A stretch of 64,000 bases of DNA from Chenopodium formosanum (lineage: Eukaryota; Streptophyta; Magnoliopsida; Caryophyllales; Amaranthaceae), in assembly GCA_024500155.1 (NCBI GenBank), contig CM044874.1:65086795-65150794 (forward strand). The letters are read 5' to 3'. The notes below the pieces were generated by a model. It saw only the letters and a list, made by a program, of their open reading frames with translations, did no database searches and had not been told where the DNA came from. Of this stretch, positions 22,533 through 32,818 are shown one piece after another; the stretch's first letter is position 1, and each line of letters begins with the position of its first letter. Made by a program: the position numbers and the translations under genes.

Positions 22533-24114
22533 TGATCATAAGGTGAATTTTATAATAAAAAGTATTTATTTTTGAAAAAATAATACAAAGTATATTTTTT
22601 TTTTGAGAAAAAATACAAAGTATATTTAGTTGTTAGAATGAGATAAATAATAATAAAAAATTATTAATTAAAAAAAAGTAGTTTATGTGGAGTTAGTATG
22701 AGAAAGAAACAAAAAAAATATCGCTTATTCAAGAAAACAAAACAAAAAAAATATTTATACAAGTGTAATTAGTAGGAGAGAGAAATCTAAAAATATAACT
22801 AAAGTAATAACCGCTGACATTATCACTATCTAAGTGTCAACTTCTCATTAAAAAATTTCCCTCCATAACTTTTGGTGACATCATCTTTTTTGTCAAGATA
22901 AATAAAGGTTCGAAATTGCGTATTTCCTAAAATATTTTATGACTAAATTGACTAACTATGCATTTTTTTCATGGATTAAAAATGAATTAACAATTAGTGG
23001 CTGGACTATTTTTTTTAAGAAACTTTTTATCTCCTCTTACCCTATACATGAATTCTTCAATTTTTTTTAGTGAAAGATAAACCAATAAATTAATGCTAAC
23101 ATCTTAGAAATAAGTTTAAATTAGTTAAATAATGAAGTATAGTTAAATTAAAATATGATTTGAATCCTCAATATCTAACATCATATATTTAGTTACAGGA
23201 TCACGTACAAATAAGCAAAATAAATTATTGTTTGACTCATGCATCGCACGAGATTAACCTATTATTCAAAAGTGGGCCAAGTCTTACTATTCAAAGCATA
23301 AAAATTGTGTAATTAGTCAATTTAAATATAAAATCTATTAGGAAAAATGTATATTTTAATTCAAAGCACAGTCAACAGTTTTAATTAGAAAGGAATCTTT
23401 CTATCTAATGTGGCAAATGGTATGCTAAGAAATAGTTTAAGGACTTAAATAAGCCACGAGGCCTAATAAATTTTTCGCTTTTTTTTTTTTTTTTTTTTTT
23501 TTTGTCAGCTATTAATATTTATTATGTACAAACTTTGATTAATTTGAAATAAAACATACTCAAAATTTTTGCTTTTTCACAAAAATTTAAGTATGAACGA
23601 AGAAAAGAAAAGATAAAGAAAGGAGGAAAAAAGAAATAGGAAATGAGAAAAGGAAAAATAAAGGAGAACAATAAAGAAAACTAAAATAAAAAGGAAAAAT
23701 GGAAATAAATAATCCTACCTTTGCCCGAACTGAATATAACAAACCCACCTTTTGATATTTACGAGGCAAACCCACCTTTGTATGCCATCTTCTTTTAATG
23801 AACCTAGACATGTTGGTTACCGAATTTAGAAGGTTCTATGCCATGTGTCAAATCTAAATTGGTGCATTTTTTTAAAAAAAACTCCAACCACCAGCCCAAC
23901 ACCGTGAAACCCTAGCCTTTACTTCATCCACCACCAAGGTCGGCCGCCCTCCTTAACCTTCGAAAACAGCTGGCCGACACCTGCCCACCAAGTAAACCAT
24001 GGACCTTCGCGAGTTTCGACGGTTTTAAGGGTGTTAAAGGGAGATTTTGAGGTGGTTAGGGAGGTATGGCGGGGTCTTTTGGGGGTTGTTTGGGAGGTTG
24101 GGTGGTGTTTTTCG
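22533..24114. other. AT-rich sequence, no gene seen
   Basis: Holds a T run at 23479-23503. From about 23690 it has GGAAAAATGGAAATAAATAATCCTACCTTTG, which resembles the left end of the MULE at 3797 but without a matching right end. 23880-24090 is GC-richer with no recognisable coding. Confidence 0.5.
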
Positions 24115-24743
24115 TGTAGGAGTTTATAGGTACGAATGCGGAAAACGTGAATCATATTCATATAGCACCTAATCCCAAGATCATGCATAACACATAGAGA
24201 ATTAGTATTAATACCTTTGTAGCGTGATTCCACGTGTGATCGAACAAGAACAAGGGAGACAAAGAACCTCAAACGTGATTCCTCTACTTGGTCCACAGGC
24301 ACAGATTAAGACCTCCACTAATGCTAGTTAGTTGCAACTGAACCCTTCAATTGACCTTCTAAGGAGAAGAACGAGCAATGACCCAACCAAAAACCACCAC
24401 ACGCGCCACTAGGGTGGCCGACCGTGAGTCCAAGGAGGGGAGGAGAAAGAGCCGGGGGTTAGAGAGAGAGTGTGAGGGTTTTAGGATTTCTGGTTGCTTG
24501 ATGCACAATTAACTGTTAATTGTGTTGTATCATACAACCCTAGGCATGGACCTTATTTATAGATTTCATCTCTAAATAAGAGTCCATGACCAAGCCCAAA
24601 ACCTAACTCTAATCTAATTATTCTAGCACAATCCAATTCATGATAAGTTACTCATTCATGAGGCCCATTGTAAGGAGGGGGTTCCCATCGTAAAGGTTCC
24701 TCTCCTTAAATGCCCATGGCCACTTAAAAGTCTAGGACTTTAC
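24115..24743 (-). repeat. LTR-like fragment (possible solo copia LTR)
   Basis: On the minus strand it runs TGTAAAGTCC...CTCCTACA, contains a TATA box (CTATAAATAAGG near 24550-24563) and ends after GTTTTCCGCATTCGTA, as many copia LTRs do. No target duplication could be found, so the boundaries are uncertain. It abuts the LTR of element B. Confidence 0.35.
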
Positions 24744-24754
24744 ACTTGTTAGGG

Positions 24755-26117
24755 TGTAGTAGGATTTGAATTCCTGACTGTTTGGGGGACCTTGAATTAG
24801 AATTGATTCTATCATTACGCTTTTTTGTAAGAAACAAGTAGGGAGTCGCCAATGAGTTTTAGAAAAAATTCATAAACCTCGTTCATGCCTTTCTTCCATG
24901 TGGAGCTCATGGAATAATTGGCACGAATCTTAAGTTTACCCATGCCCAAATTGGTCTATAAACCATAAATGAGTTCGGGAGCGAGGGTACTAAAATAACG
25001 TTCCTTTTAGAGGGGAATCGTTATCCTAGCCCTAGTGCGGCCTCTACTAGCTCTTCCTTGTTTACAATTTCATCACCAAACAATATATGCAACGTGATAC
25101 CTAAAACTATGTTAGTTGATTTTATTTACAAGCATTAATTCACATAGGAATTACATCGTAATGTTGTTATTCTTATTTAATCAATTTCGTGAAAAGGACA
25201 AGAAAATAAACAATAATATTCGCCTTGGATTAAGTGATCAATCAACAATTATTTAATTTAATTATAATATTTATTTGACGCAAGATACTATATGGAATTA
25301 ATTAATTAATTATTTTAAAGGTGAGCAAACAACACTAATTAATTAATTAAGGTTCTTTTAAACAAGAAAGTAAATGTGATTTAACTAAGTGCTCGAGAAT
25401 TTACCACTTCTCTTTTCTAGATCTCTATTTAGAACACTTATGGACTCCTTCTTGTTGGGGAACCTCCACTATAATAACAAAATATCAAAAGGAGTGAGTG
25501 TTTAGGACAAGAGGGGCTAGGTTGCACAAGTTCACAAGTATTTCGCCAGAGTTTTAGGTTATTTTCTGTCTGTTTAAGCCTCGGTTTAAGCTCTTATTTA
25601 TAGGGAATGATTAGGTTTAGGGTTTCAAACATTCTGCCGCAGCAGGTGTCGCGCGTAACAAGATGAGTTGCACGCGGCATCCCAGCGCAAGTGATTAGGT
25701 TACGCTGCTATAGGCAGCACAACTAATTGTCTTGCATGCAGCTTTATGGTAAGATTCGATTTTATATTTTCCGTATAATTCTGAATCTTCCGCAGCGCAA
25801 CTCTGAAGGTTGCACTGGGTGTCGCATGCAACTAAATTAATTGCACGCAGTTTTTTCTGCGGCAGCACTAAGATTTAACCTAGGCGCTCCTAAATCTATC
25901 ATTATTGGGTTTTAAGCACGGGCTTAAACCTAATTATGATCGGGTTTAGTTAATTGGACCTTTGTTTTGGCTTTTTATTTAATTTGGGCTAGTCTTTTGT
26001 GTTTTGTGGCTTAACCAGTTCTCCATAGGTATTTTTCACTTTGATCCAACACGAAGATGGCTTTATTTATCGTCATTACACTTCCTGTCGGGACAGGAGG
26101 CCAAAAGTAGATGTCTG
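24755..26117 (-). repeat. Element B LTR (3' LTR in its own sense)
   Basis: Read on the minus strand it is a diverged cousin of the A LTR: AGTAGAGGCC...AGGGC(a/t)AGG blocks, a TTGGCGACTCC motif near its end, and an ending CTACTACA. A TATA box TATAAATAAG (minus) lies at about 25606-25591, with a GC-rich island at 25630-25862 upstream of it. A polypurine tract follows on the high-coordinate side, so this is the 3' LTR of a minus-strand element. The start near 26117 is approximate. Confidence 0.65.
25630..25862 (-). promoter_or_regulatory. B LTR palindromic island
   Basis: Repeats GCGCGTAAC, GTTGCACGCGGC, GCAACTAAATTAATTGCACGC and GCAGCGCAACT words, immediately upstream (minus strand) of the LTR TATA box. 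Related words recur at 27405-27480, 58855-58915 and 59790-59830. Confidence 0.5.
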
Positions 26118-26118
26118 A

Positions 26119-26135
26119 AGTTAGCCCCCACTTTG
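26119..26135 (-). other. B polypurine tract
   Basis: The minus strand reads CAAAGTGGGGGCTAACT beside the LTR start, matching AAAGTGGGGGCTTC of A1 and A2. It fixes element B as minus-strand. Confidence 0.65.
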
Positions 26136-28348
26136 ATCGAGTCTAGAATAAATGATGATCAAAGTAGTCAAGGAAATAAATCCGAGACTCATTCTGTGAA
26201 GTTCTCTAAAGATAGAGAATCTTTTAGTAATGTTTAAGGATGTAGAAACAATCCTTTGTTCGCTAAGTGTTTGAAACAATTAGCTATTAAGGCTAGAAAA
26301 AGGTTTTCCTAGTCTTAACGCGCTAAAGAATCTAGATTGATCCTTTGCAATTGTAGAACTCTTTTACAAGTAAAGGTGTTATGGGTGATGTCAAGTCATG
26401 AGAAAAGATCGTTTTTAAAAGGATAAAAGGGTAAGATTTCCTCTCAATCGTGTCATCGTTAGTCTAAAGTCTCTCAATATGTCATTGAAACTTTATCATG
26501 ACTTTAACAAAGAAAAAAGATGAAAAGGGGTTTTCGGTATTTGAGCCGAAATGGTCCAGTATTCGAGCCGGGTCCGGTATTCGAGCCGGATGTCCACAAG
26601 ATAGAAATACATGTCTCAGGACTGGAGGCATTTATCCAAATCTAGTGAGAGGGAAGAAAGTCAACAACTATCTCAGCAGTTTTATCCACAAGATGAGTAC
26701 ACGTGTCTTAGGACTAGGGGCACGTGAATACATAGGCGCGACATTGTCTCGTCGCTTCTTTATACAGGGGATGATTTCGACACCCTAACTGTCCGGTAAG
26801 TTAGTAAGCACACTAACTACCGTAATTGCTCCCATTCAAGAAGTGCTTGTTCCTGATAGTTCGGCGCGCCTGTCGACTCGTGAGCTAACACCTACAGTAA
26901 TTCTCTACCTTTTAGTCTCGAGAGGTAGATCTCGCACAGCTTGGGCTGAAGTGAAATTTTACGCAACACCTACGCCGTACAATTTTGCGCCGTACGATAC
27001 GCCATTTGCATTTTTACGCTGCATGAAAACACCTTCCTTTTTGCTTCGGACGTGAAAAAAGAAGAAAACCCGGACATTTGTAACGTCAGTACAGTAGAAT
27101 GACAAACCTGTCTATGGGTACTTTTACGTAAAGCACCACCACGGAACGTCTTAAGGCACTCTTACGAAAAACGTTCAAAACGAATGCTTGGGGAAGGCAC
27201 AAAGCATGGTGTGCATGCAAGAATGATACAAAAAACTAACCAAGAAGAATCCAAACTACAATATGCAAAGCAATTTAAAAAGATTTTGATAATTTGCGCG
27301 CCATTACGTCTAATAACGAGCAAAAACTGTTGAAAAATGATCAAACGGATCAAAATCAAGATTCCGGTCATTTTAGTGACCAATATCCGTGCGAAAATCA
27401 GTGGGTCGCGCTGGCCAGGCGCGCGCATCTTTCTGATTAGCGCTGGTATGTCATGCGCAACTGAATTAGTTGCGCGCGATACTCAGTTCAGCAAAAAGAA
27501 AATTGCAAACGCGATTTTTCATGTTGCCTTCTCTCTCCTTCCTTCACCTATTTTCGCCCCTTTCTCTCTCTAAAGAGCTCGGTTTCTTACGATTTTTGAA
27601 GCTAAAGGAAGTAAATTTTGTCCTTAATTCAAATTTTCCATAATCCAATGTAAGTTTTTTGTTATCTTTCGTTTGATTTAGGCTTAATTGGGACGATTTT
27701 CAAACTTTTGAACCCTAAATTTCGAATTTGGGGATTTTCAATTCGGTCCATTAATCTTAAAATTGTTTGTTCCATGTTGTCATGCTATGTTTAAGGAGTG
27801 TTTTGCAACAAATTTCATGAAAAATGGTTAAGTATTGAACCTTGTATGAGCATTTCTTTGTTCAAGTTCGTTCTTGCTCTTTTTCTTCAAATTTTGCTTG
27901 ATTTTATTGCTTTTTCTTGCTCATTTTTGTTATAATTGCTTATTATGAAGTAGATTATAGTGATGGAACCAATATCACTTTCATAATTCATTTTCACGAA
28001 TTTTGAATTGTTGGAAAATGGCGCGAAACATACTCTTAGCTTATTCTTGCCATATTCAAACTTCAAAATTGTTTGGTAGACGATTACCATGTTTATGTAA
28101 CTGTTATTCGTCTAGAAGTAATTGATTCTTTGAGATTTTTGAAATACAATCCCTTGTATACTTAGTTGAAACTGGTATAGAATGGCTTTTGTGGGTGCTA
28201 GAAGCCCCCATTTACTAAGTTTAATTGCAGGTATCGTAGCCCCTAAGTATGGGTGGCATTCAATTTTTGTGTTTTTCCCTATCGGCAGCCGTTATGCTGC
28301 CGAAATGGGTCTAGAATACATATATAAAGAAACTTTATCCATCATAGC
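26136..28348 (+). promoter_or_regulatory. B antisense promoter region and 5' UTR intron
   Basis: Non-coding DNA between the B polypurine tract and its PMD gene. A palindromic island at 27405-27480 includes CGCAACTGAATTAGTTGCG. A CT-rich leader follows (27530-27580), then a GTAAGT donor at 27650 and an ATAG acceptor ending at 28347, one base before the PMD start codon. The intron is therefore about 698 bp. Element A2 has the same arrangement for its PMD gene. Confidence 0.5.
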
Positions 28349-29212
28349 ATGGACTCGCCTCCATTCGTCGATGCTGAGGAGATCCTAGGTGGTCCGGACG
28401 AGGCGGTTCACCCTCGGAAGAGGGTGACCTGTCCTCGAGAGGAGGTTCAAGAGCGATGTGTTGCGGCCGATCGACGCCGCCAGGAGGATGTGGTTCGGGA
28501 GGCTCCTCCCAACTAGGACCCTAGGGTCCTTAAGTGGGACCCAGACCATCATGTTTCGATCAGAGGGTGGCGCGGCATCGTGAGTTTTTTTTTTTTTTTT
28601 TTTTTTTTTGCGCCTTTGTTTCTTTCTCTTTTCCTTTGTTTCTCCTTTTTAAACCATAACCGTTCTTTTTTTATTTTTATTCTTTTATTTAGAGTGAGCT
28701 TAGCATGCGTTTATACGGCTCTAGTGACCTGCGAGCCCGTTTTGAGAGTTTGTCCGAGGTGACGAAGGAGATTGTAGCCCTTTTCGGGATTGACTCCCAG
28801 TTGCCGGCTCTTTGGTATTTATCGAGTCAGCCCACATCGTCAGCTTTCCTCCTTGGATTGCTGGAGTTTTGGTGGGATTCCACCAACACTTTCCACTTTC
28901 CATGGGGAGAGATGACGGTTACCCCTTTTGATTTCTCTTTAATTATGGGTTTTCCTTTTAGAGGCGAGCCCGTAGTTATAAAGTTCGTTAAGGGGTCAGA
29001 CGAGAGACATCGCGACCTTGTGGGGGACCGTCTTGCGTCGACCCTTCATGTGTACGAGCAGTCTTGTCCGTACTCGGTTCTTGCCGACGAGTTGTCTGCT
29101 GACGAGCTTGATCGGCAATGTACACCTAAGCAGCTGGCTCGGATATACATTGCCCACATTCTTTTCGTCACTATTCTGAGTGATCGAGGAGAGCGTTTCA
29201 CCATTGGGTTAC
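28349..29212 (+). pseudogene. Element B plant mobile domain (PMD) gene, 5' part
   Basis: Exon 1 (28349-28579) has one in-frame TAG after about 55 codons. Its GTGAGT donor joins exon 2 (28693) in phase. Exon 2 carries the PMD core: EFWWDSTNTFHFPWGEMTVT followed by PFDFSLIMGFPFRG, typical of PMD (PF10536) proteins such as Arabidopsis MAIN and MAIL1. Exon 2 is interrupted after 29212 by retrotransposon A2 and resumes at 56884 in the same frame. The gene is antisense to element B. PMD proteins occur both as host silencing or expression factors and as transposon cargo; the function here is unknown. Confidence 0.75.
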
Positions 29213-31120
29213 TGTAGACACCCATTTGTGTCTCCCCAAAACCAAACCCGGTGATGAGTACCTTTCACGTCGAATCATAATCGAATGAAACGAAAGTGTG
29301 GAAAGGTCTAGTGTTGCGGAAAGTTTTTGTTTCTTTTCTCTTCTCCCTGATTTTGAAAACTTTATTTTAAGAAAACAGCTAATCCAGTTTGGTTGGTCCA
29401 TGATAAGGGTCCAATAGTGGTGTAGTTGGATGGGGCTTGCAAAGACCTTTCCAACGATATATTATAAGCCCGATTCCGATGAATATTGAGGAATTTATGG
29501 CCAATTTACTAAACTGGGTCCGGTTTGAGCTTTAAGTACGGCCCTATGATCTAGGGGAGGGCCTAATATAATTTATCATTCCTAATGTAATTAGGAATGG
29601 TTTTATTCTTCTAGAACATTCTAGAAGGTCTTATCATTCTTAATTCAATTAGGACTCTTCAGAGTTTTAATCAGATCAAATAGCATTTTCGATTGAAATT
29701 ATATTATTTTATCTTCCTAGTACGGGAAATTTATCAGATTTTCGAAAACGCGTTAAAAGTCAGTTTGGTGTCTAACCCCAGGCCTTGGCGCCTGGAATCA
29801 GGATTGGCGCCAGACGCCAGCCATTGGCGCCTGGCGCTAGCCACTGGTCGTAGCGCCAATTAGCCAGGGCTGGCGCCAAGATGGTTTTGCGGTCTTCAAA
29901 CTCTGTTTTGATAAATTATCTTTTTTGGATGATTTTCTCTATAAATATCGTATCAAAAACTCCGTTTTGATTCACCAAGAATCATCAATTCTCTTCTTCA
30001 TTCATCAACTCTCCTCATTCACAAATCATTCACCAATATTCATCTACAATTAAATCATTCATCTCTTTGATTCGTCTCTATTATTCATTCTTTTCTTAAA
30101 TTCTTTCTTTCAAATACAAAATTCCGCATTCACAAGATCTTGATACACCTAGCCATATTCGAAGTTGCCTTCGCCCTAGACGTGAAAGGTTTTAATTTAT
30201 GAGGGTTTGGTCCCAAATCTCTATTTCAGTTATTTAATTTAATTGCTTTGATTTATTATTTTCCTTGAAGTTACTAACGTGTGTATTTTGTTATTAGAAA
30301 GAGGTACGAGGCATCCACGTAAGTACTTTAATTGATTAATTGATATTATGATGTAGAAATCATGTTTACATTGTTATTATGATTCCTAGTATCATGTCTA
30401 GGGTATTTTTAATATTAAATATGATTAAAAGTATGATGCCTTTTATGTTCTTCCTAATATTTATGATTGTTAGTATCATGTTAGGGCTAAAGATTTGATT
30501 TTTATTGCTTAGTGACATGCTAGGGTTTGTTATTAATCTTGTTAGTATCATGCCTAGGATCTTGCTATGCTTTAACATGATTATTATTATGTTGCTTGAT
30601 TTATTTTATTGTTATTGCTTGATCACTTTTATTGCATGTTAAAGGGAATTGGTACTTGCAATCATGCTTAATAAGATAATTAATAATCTTGTTAGGGTTA
30701 ATGTGATTATAATTCAAGTGATCGCCAATAATAGTTTATGTGTGCATTAAATTCAACCAACATAGATTAAACAGGTTTAGAGTAAATCTATTGATTGCAT
30801 GTTAGTCAGAAAGCGCACATGAATACGAGCAAAATAAAGTAGAGGCCTATTATTAGGGCAGGTTCAATCTCTTTTAGGTTGGATTTGTACCATCATCCCC
30901 GAACCCTATTTTGGTTCATGACTTTATGGATTTGACGATCTCTTGGATCGTTAAGGGGTGTAACCTTCACCTCGTGAACGGTTTACAAGTTCCTTAAATA
31001 ACTTGTTGGCGACTCTTTTGCTCTATCTTCTTCCCTTTTAGACGCCACCGTACTTTAGTGTATGATCACAGTGGGGTTCAAGCTAGTGGGATTTTTAAAG
31101 GCTTGAAATTATTCCCTACA
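29213..31120 (+). repeat. A2 5' LTR
   Basis: TGTAGACACCC...ATTCCCTACA, 1908 bp. GGCGCC island at 29783-29881 with five TTGGCGC/GCGCCAA matches; TATA box CTATAAATA at about 29940. It differs from the A1 LTR mainly at 29960-30120, so the two are subfamilies. Confidence 0.95.
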
Positions 31121-31125
31121 ATTTT

Positions 31126-31143
31126 TGGCGACTCCACTGGGGA
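31126..31143 (+). other. A2 primer binding site
   Basis: TGGCGACTCCACTGGGGA, identical to A1, five bases after the LTR end. Confidence 0.75.
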
Positions 31144-32710
31144 GGATTTCTATTTTAATTCCTGAATTTGTTTCGGCAATGATTTAGAATGAGTGGATGA
31201 GACTCGAAAAGTTCTAAGATTTCATGTGCGTAATTTTGATTAACATTGTGTCATATGCAAAAAAAGGTTCTCATTGGAAAGACCATCCGTAATGAGTCAA
31301 AAACATAGGAATTTACACGTAGGAAATTTGAGAAATGTCTTTCACAACTAGGACTAAAATAACAGCGTGCGAAACAGGATGATTTTATTGAGCACAGAAA
31401 GCTGCTGAGGCATGTGGGAAGTAGCGTCAGGGGCCAGAGCTTGGCGCCAAACATTTAGCCGTAGCGCCAGACGCCAATATTGGCGCCAGGCGCTATAGTT
31501 AAAAGTTGGCGCCAGTCTCTGTTTGCTGGCGCCAATTTCCCCCAATACCGAGCCAGAAATATGCGTTCTAATTTCGACCGGTTTTTTGTATTGTTTGCTC
31601 GATCCTACTTCCTGATTGATTTTTTTTTTCTCACTTTTCTGAAACCCATATGTGTTCTACATATGGACATAACCCTCTGGGAATTCATGCTATATCTACC
31701 CGATTGAACGCTCCTGGCAACAAAGGGTACATCTGAGAGGTTGAATTCACCAAACCATGGAAGCGAGTTTTTTCTAAAAAACTCGCGGTGTTCTATCCAC
31801 ACGCGTTAACCCTTCACAGTTAGGCTTCTACGCGGTGCATCTGGACAATTAACCATGGACCCTGTTTGACTAAACCATATCCCGAACTTTAGAGAACTAG
31901 AGCCATGGTTAGGTTGCGAACTCATTGCATCATGTTGTGCCTACTTGACTAATTGTGCATTATTTGTTGTGCATATATATCCTATGCTCCTCTTAACCGT
32001 TTGTTGATTTGTGTTGAGATTATAATTAATGACTTAAAGAACTTTGCCTAATTAATTAATTTGAGTCAATAAAGTTTTTTTTTCTTCTTTTAATCGGAAT
32101 TGACCTAGTACGACTTTAGGCATATCCCAGTTGACTAATAATATTGAAAACAGTCCCAGACCGAGGCTCCAATATTGGTGCCAAAATCTGAGCTGTAGCG
32201 CCACTGTATGGTGTGTAGCGCCAGACATTTACTAAAAATTCTGGCGCTAATCACCATATTGTGACGCCAGTTCTGTCGCTTGGCCGACAGTTTGGATTAT
32301 TTGTTGAGTCATCACCTAATGTCTATTTAGTCAATTTTCTGTTTAACTAGACTAACTTTGCTGATTATAATGCCTAATTAAATTAATATTTGAGTTTAGG
32401 CACTAAGTCCCATGGTCTTACACAAGAGTCCAAGCATATCACTTACACTCAATACACACACCAATACACATGTTTTGACCATGATTAAGAGAGTCTTGTG
32501 TGCGCGCATCATTTTTCGTCATTTTTTTTAGGGTTGTAAGTTGGATATTAATCCTCCAATAAATAATAATACTTAAGTTCCCTAAACACATATACATTAT
32601 TGCTCCCTAAAAATATGCATACCTTTTTTTTTTTTTTTTTACTTTTTTAATAAAAACCATAAAGTCAAATTGATTCGAGTCAAGTAATTAAAACGCAGAT
32701 TGGCTTAATT
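31144..32710 (+). other. A2 untranslated leader
   Basis: Non-coding and similar to the A1 leader up to about 32330, then diverging. GGCGCC islands lie at 31428-31545 and 32170-32275. A TTTACAG at 32709-32715 is a possible 3' splice site directly before sequence whose encoded residues are conserved with A1. A T run lies at 32625-32640. Confidence 0.55.
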
Positions 32711-32818
32711 TACAGCGCGTGGTCAAGAAAAGAAGGACAATTAATCAAAAATAACCTCTTTGTACAAGTCCAACTTTTCGACAAACCTATAGCCCGCAAG
32801 AGGAAGGCAAGAGTCATA

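Noticed and set aside
24755..26117. Reading the B LTR as the 5' LTR of a plus-strand element
   Set aside because: The polypurine tract and TATA orientation are on the minus strand, and the TTGGCGACTCC motif is reversed.
26004..27573. Several frames of 60-96 codons between the B LTR and PMD gene
   Set aside because: No shared protein sequence with A2 or any recognised family; non-coding region by position.
28182..28388. 68-codon frame before the B PMD gene
   Set aside because: It lies in the 5' UTR intron and overlaps the PMD start in another frame. No counterpart in A2.
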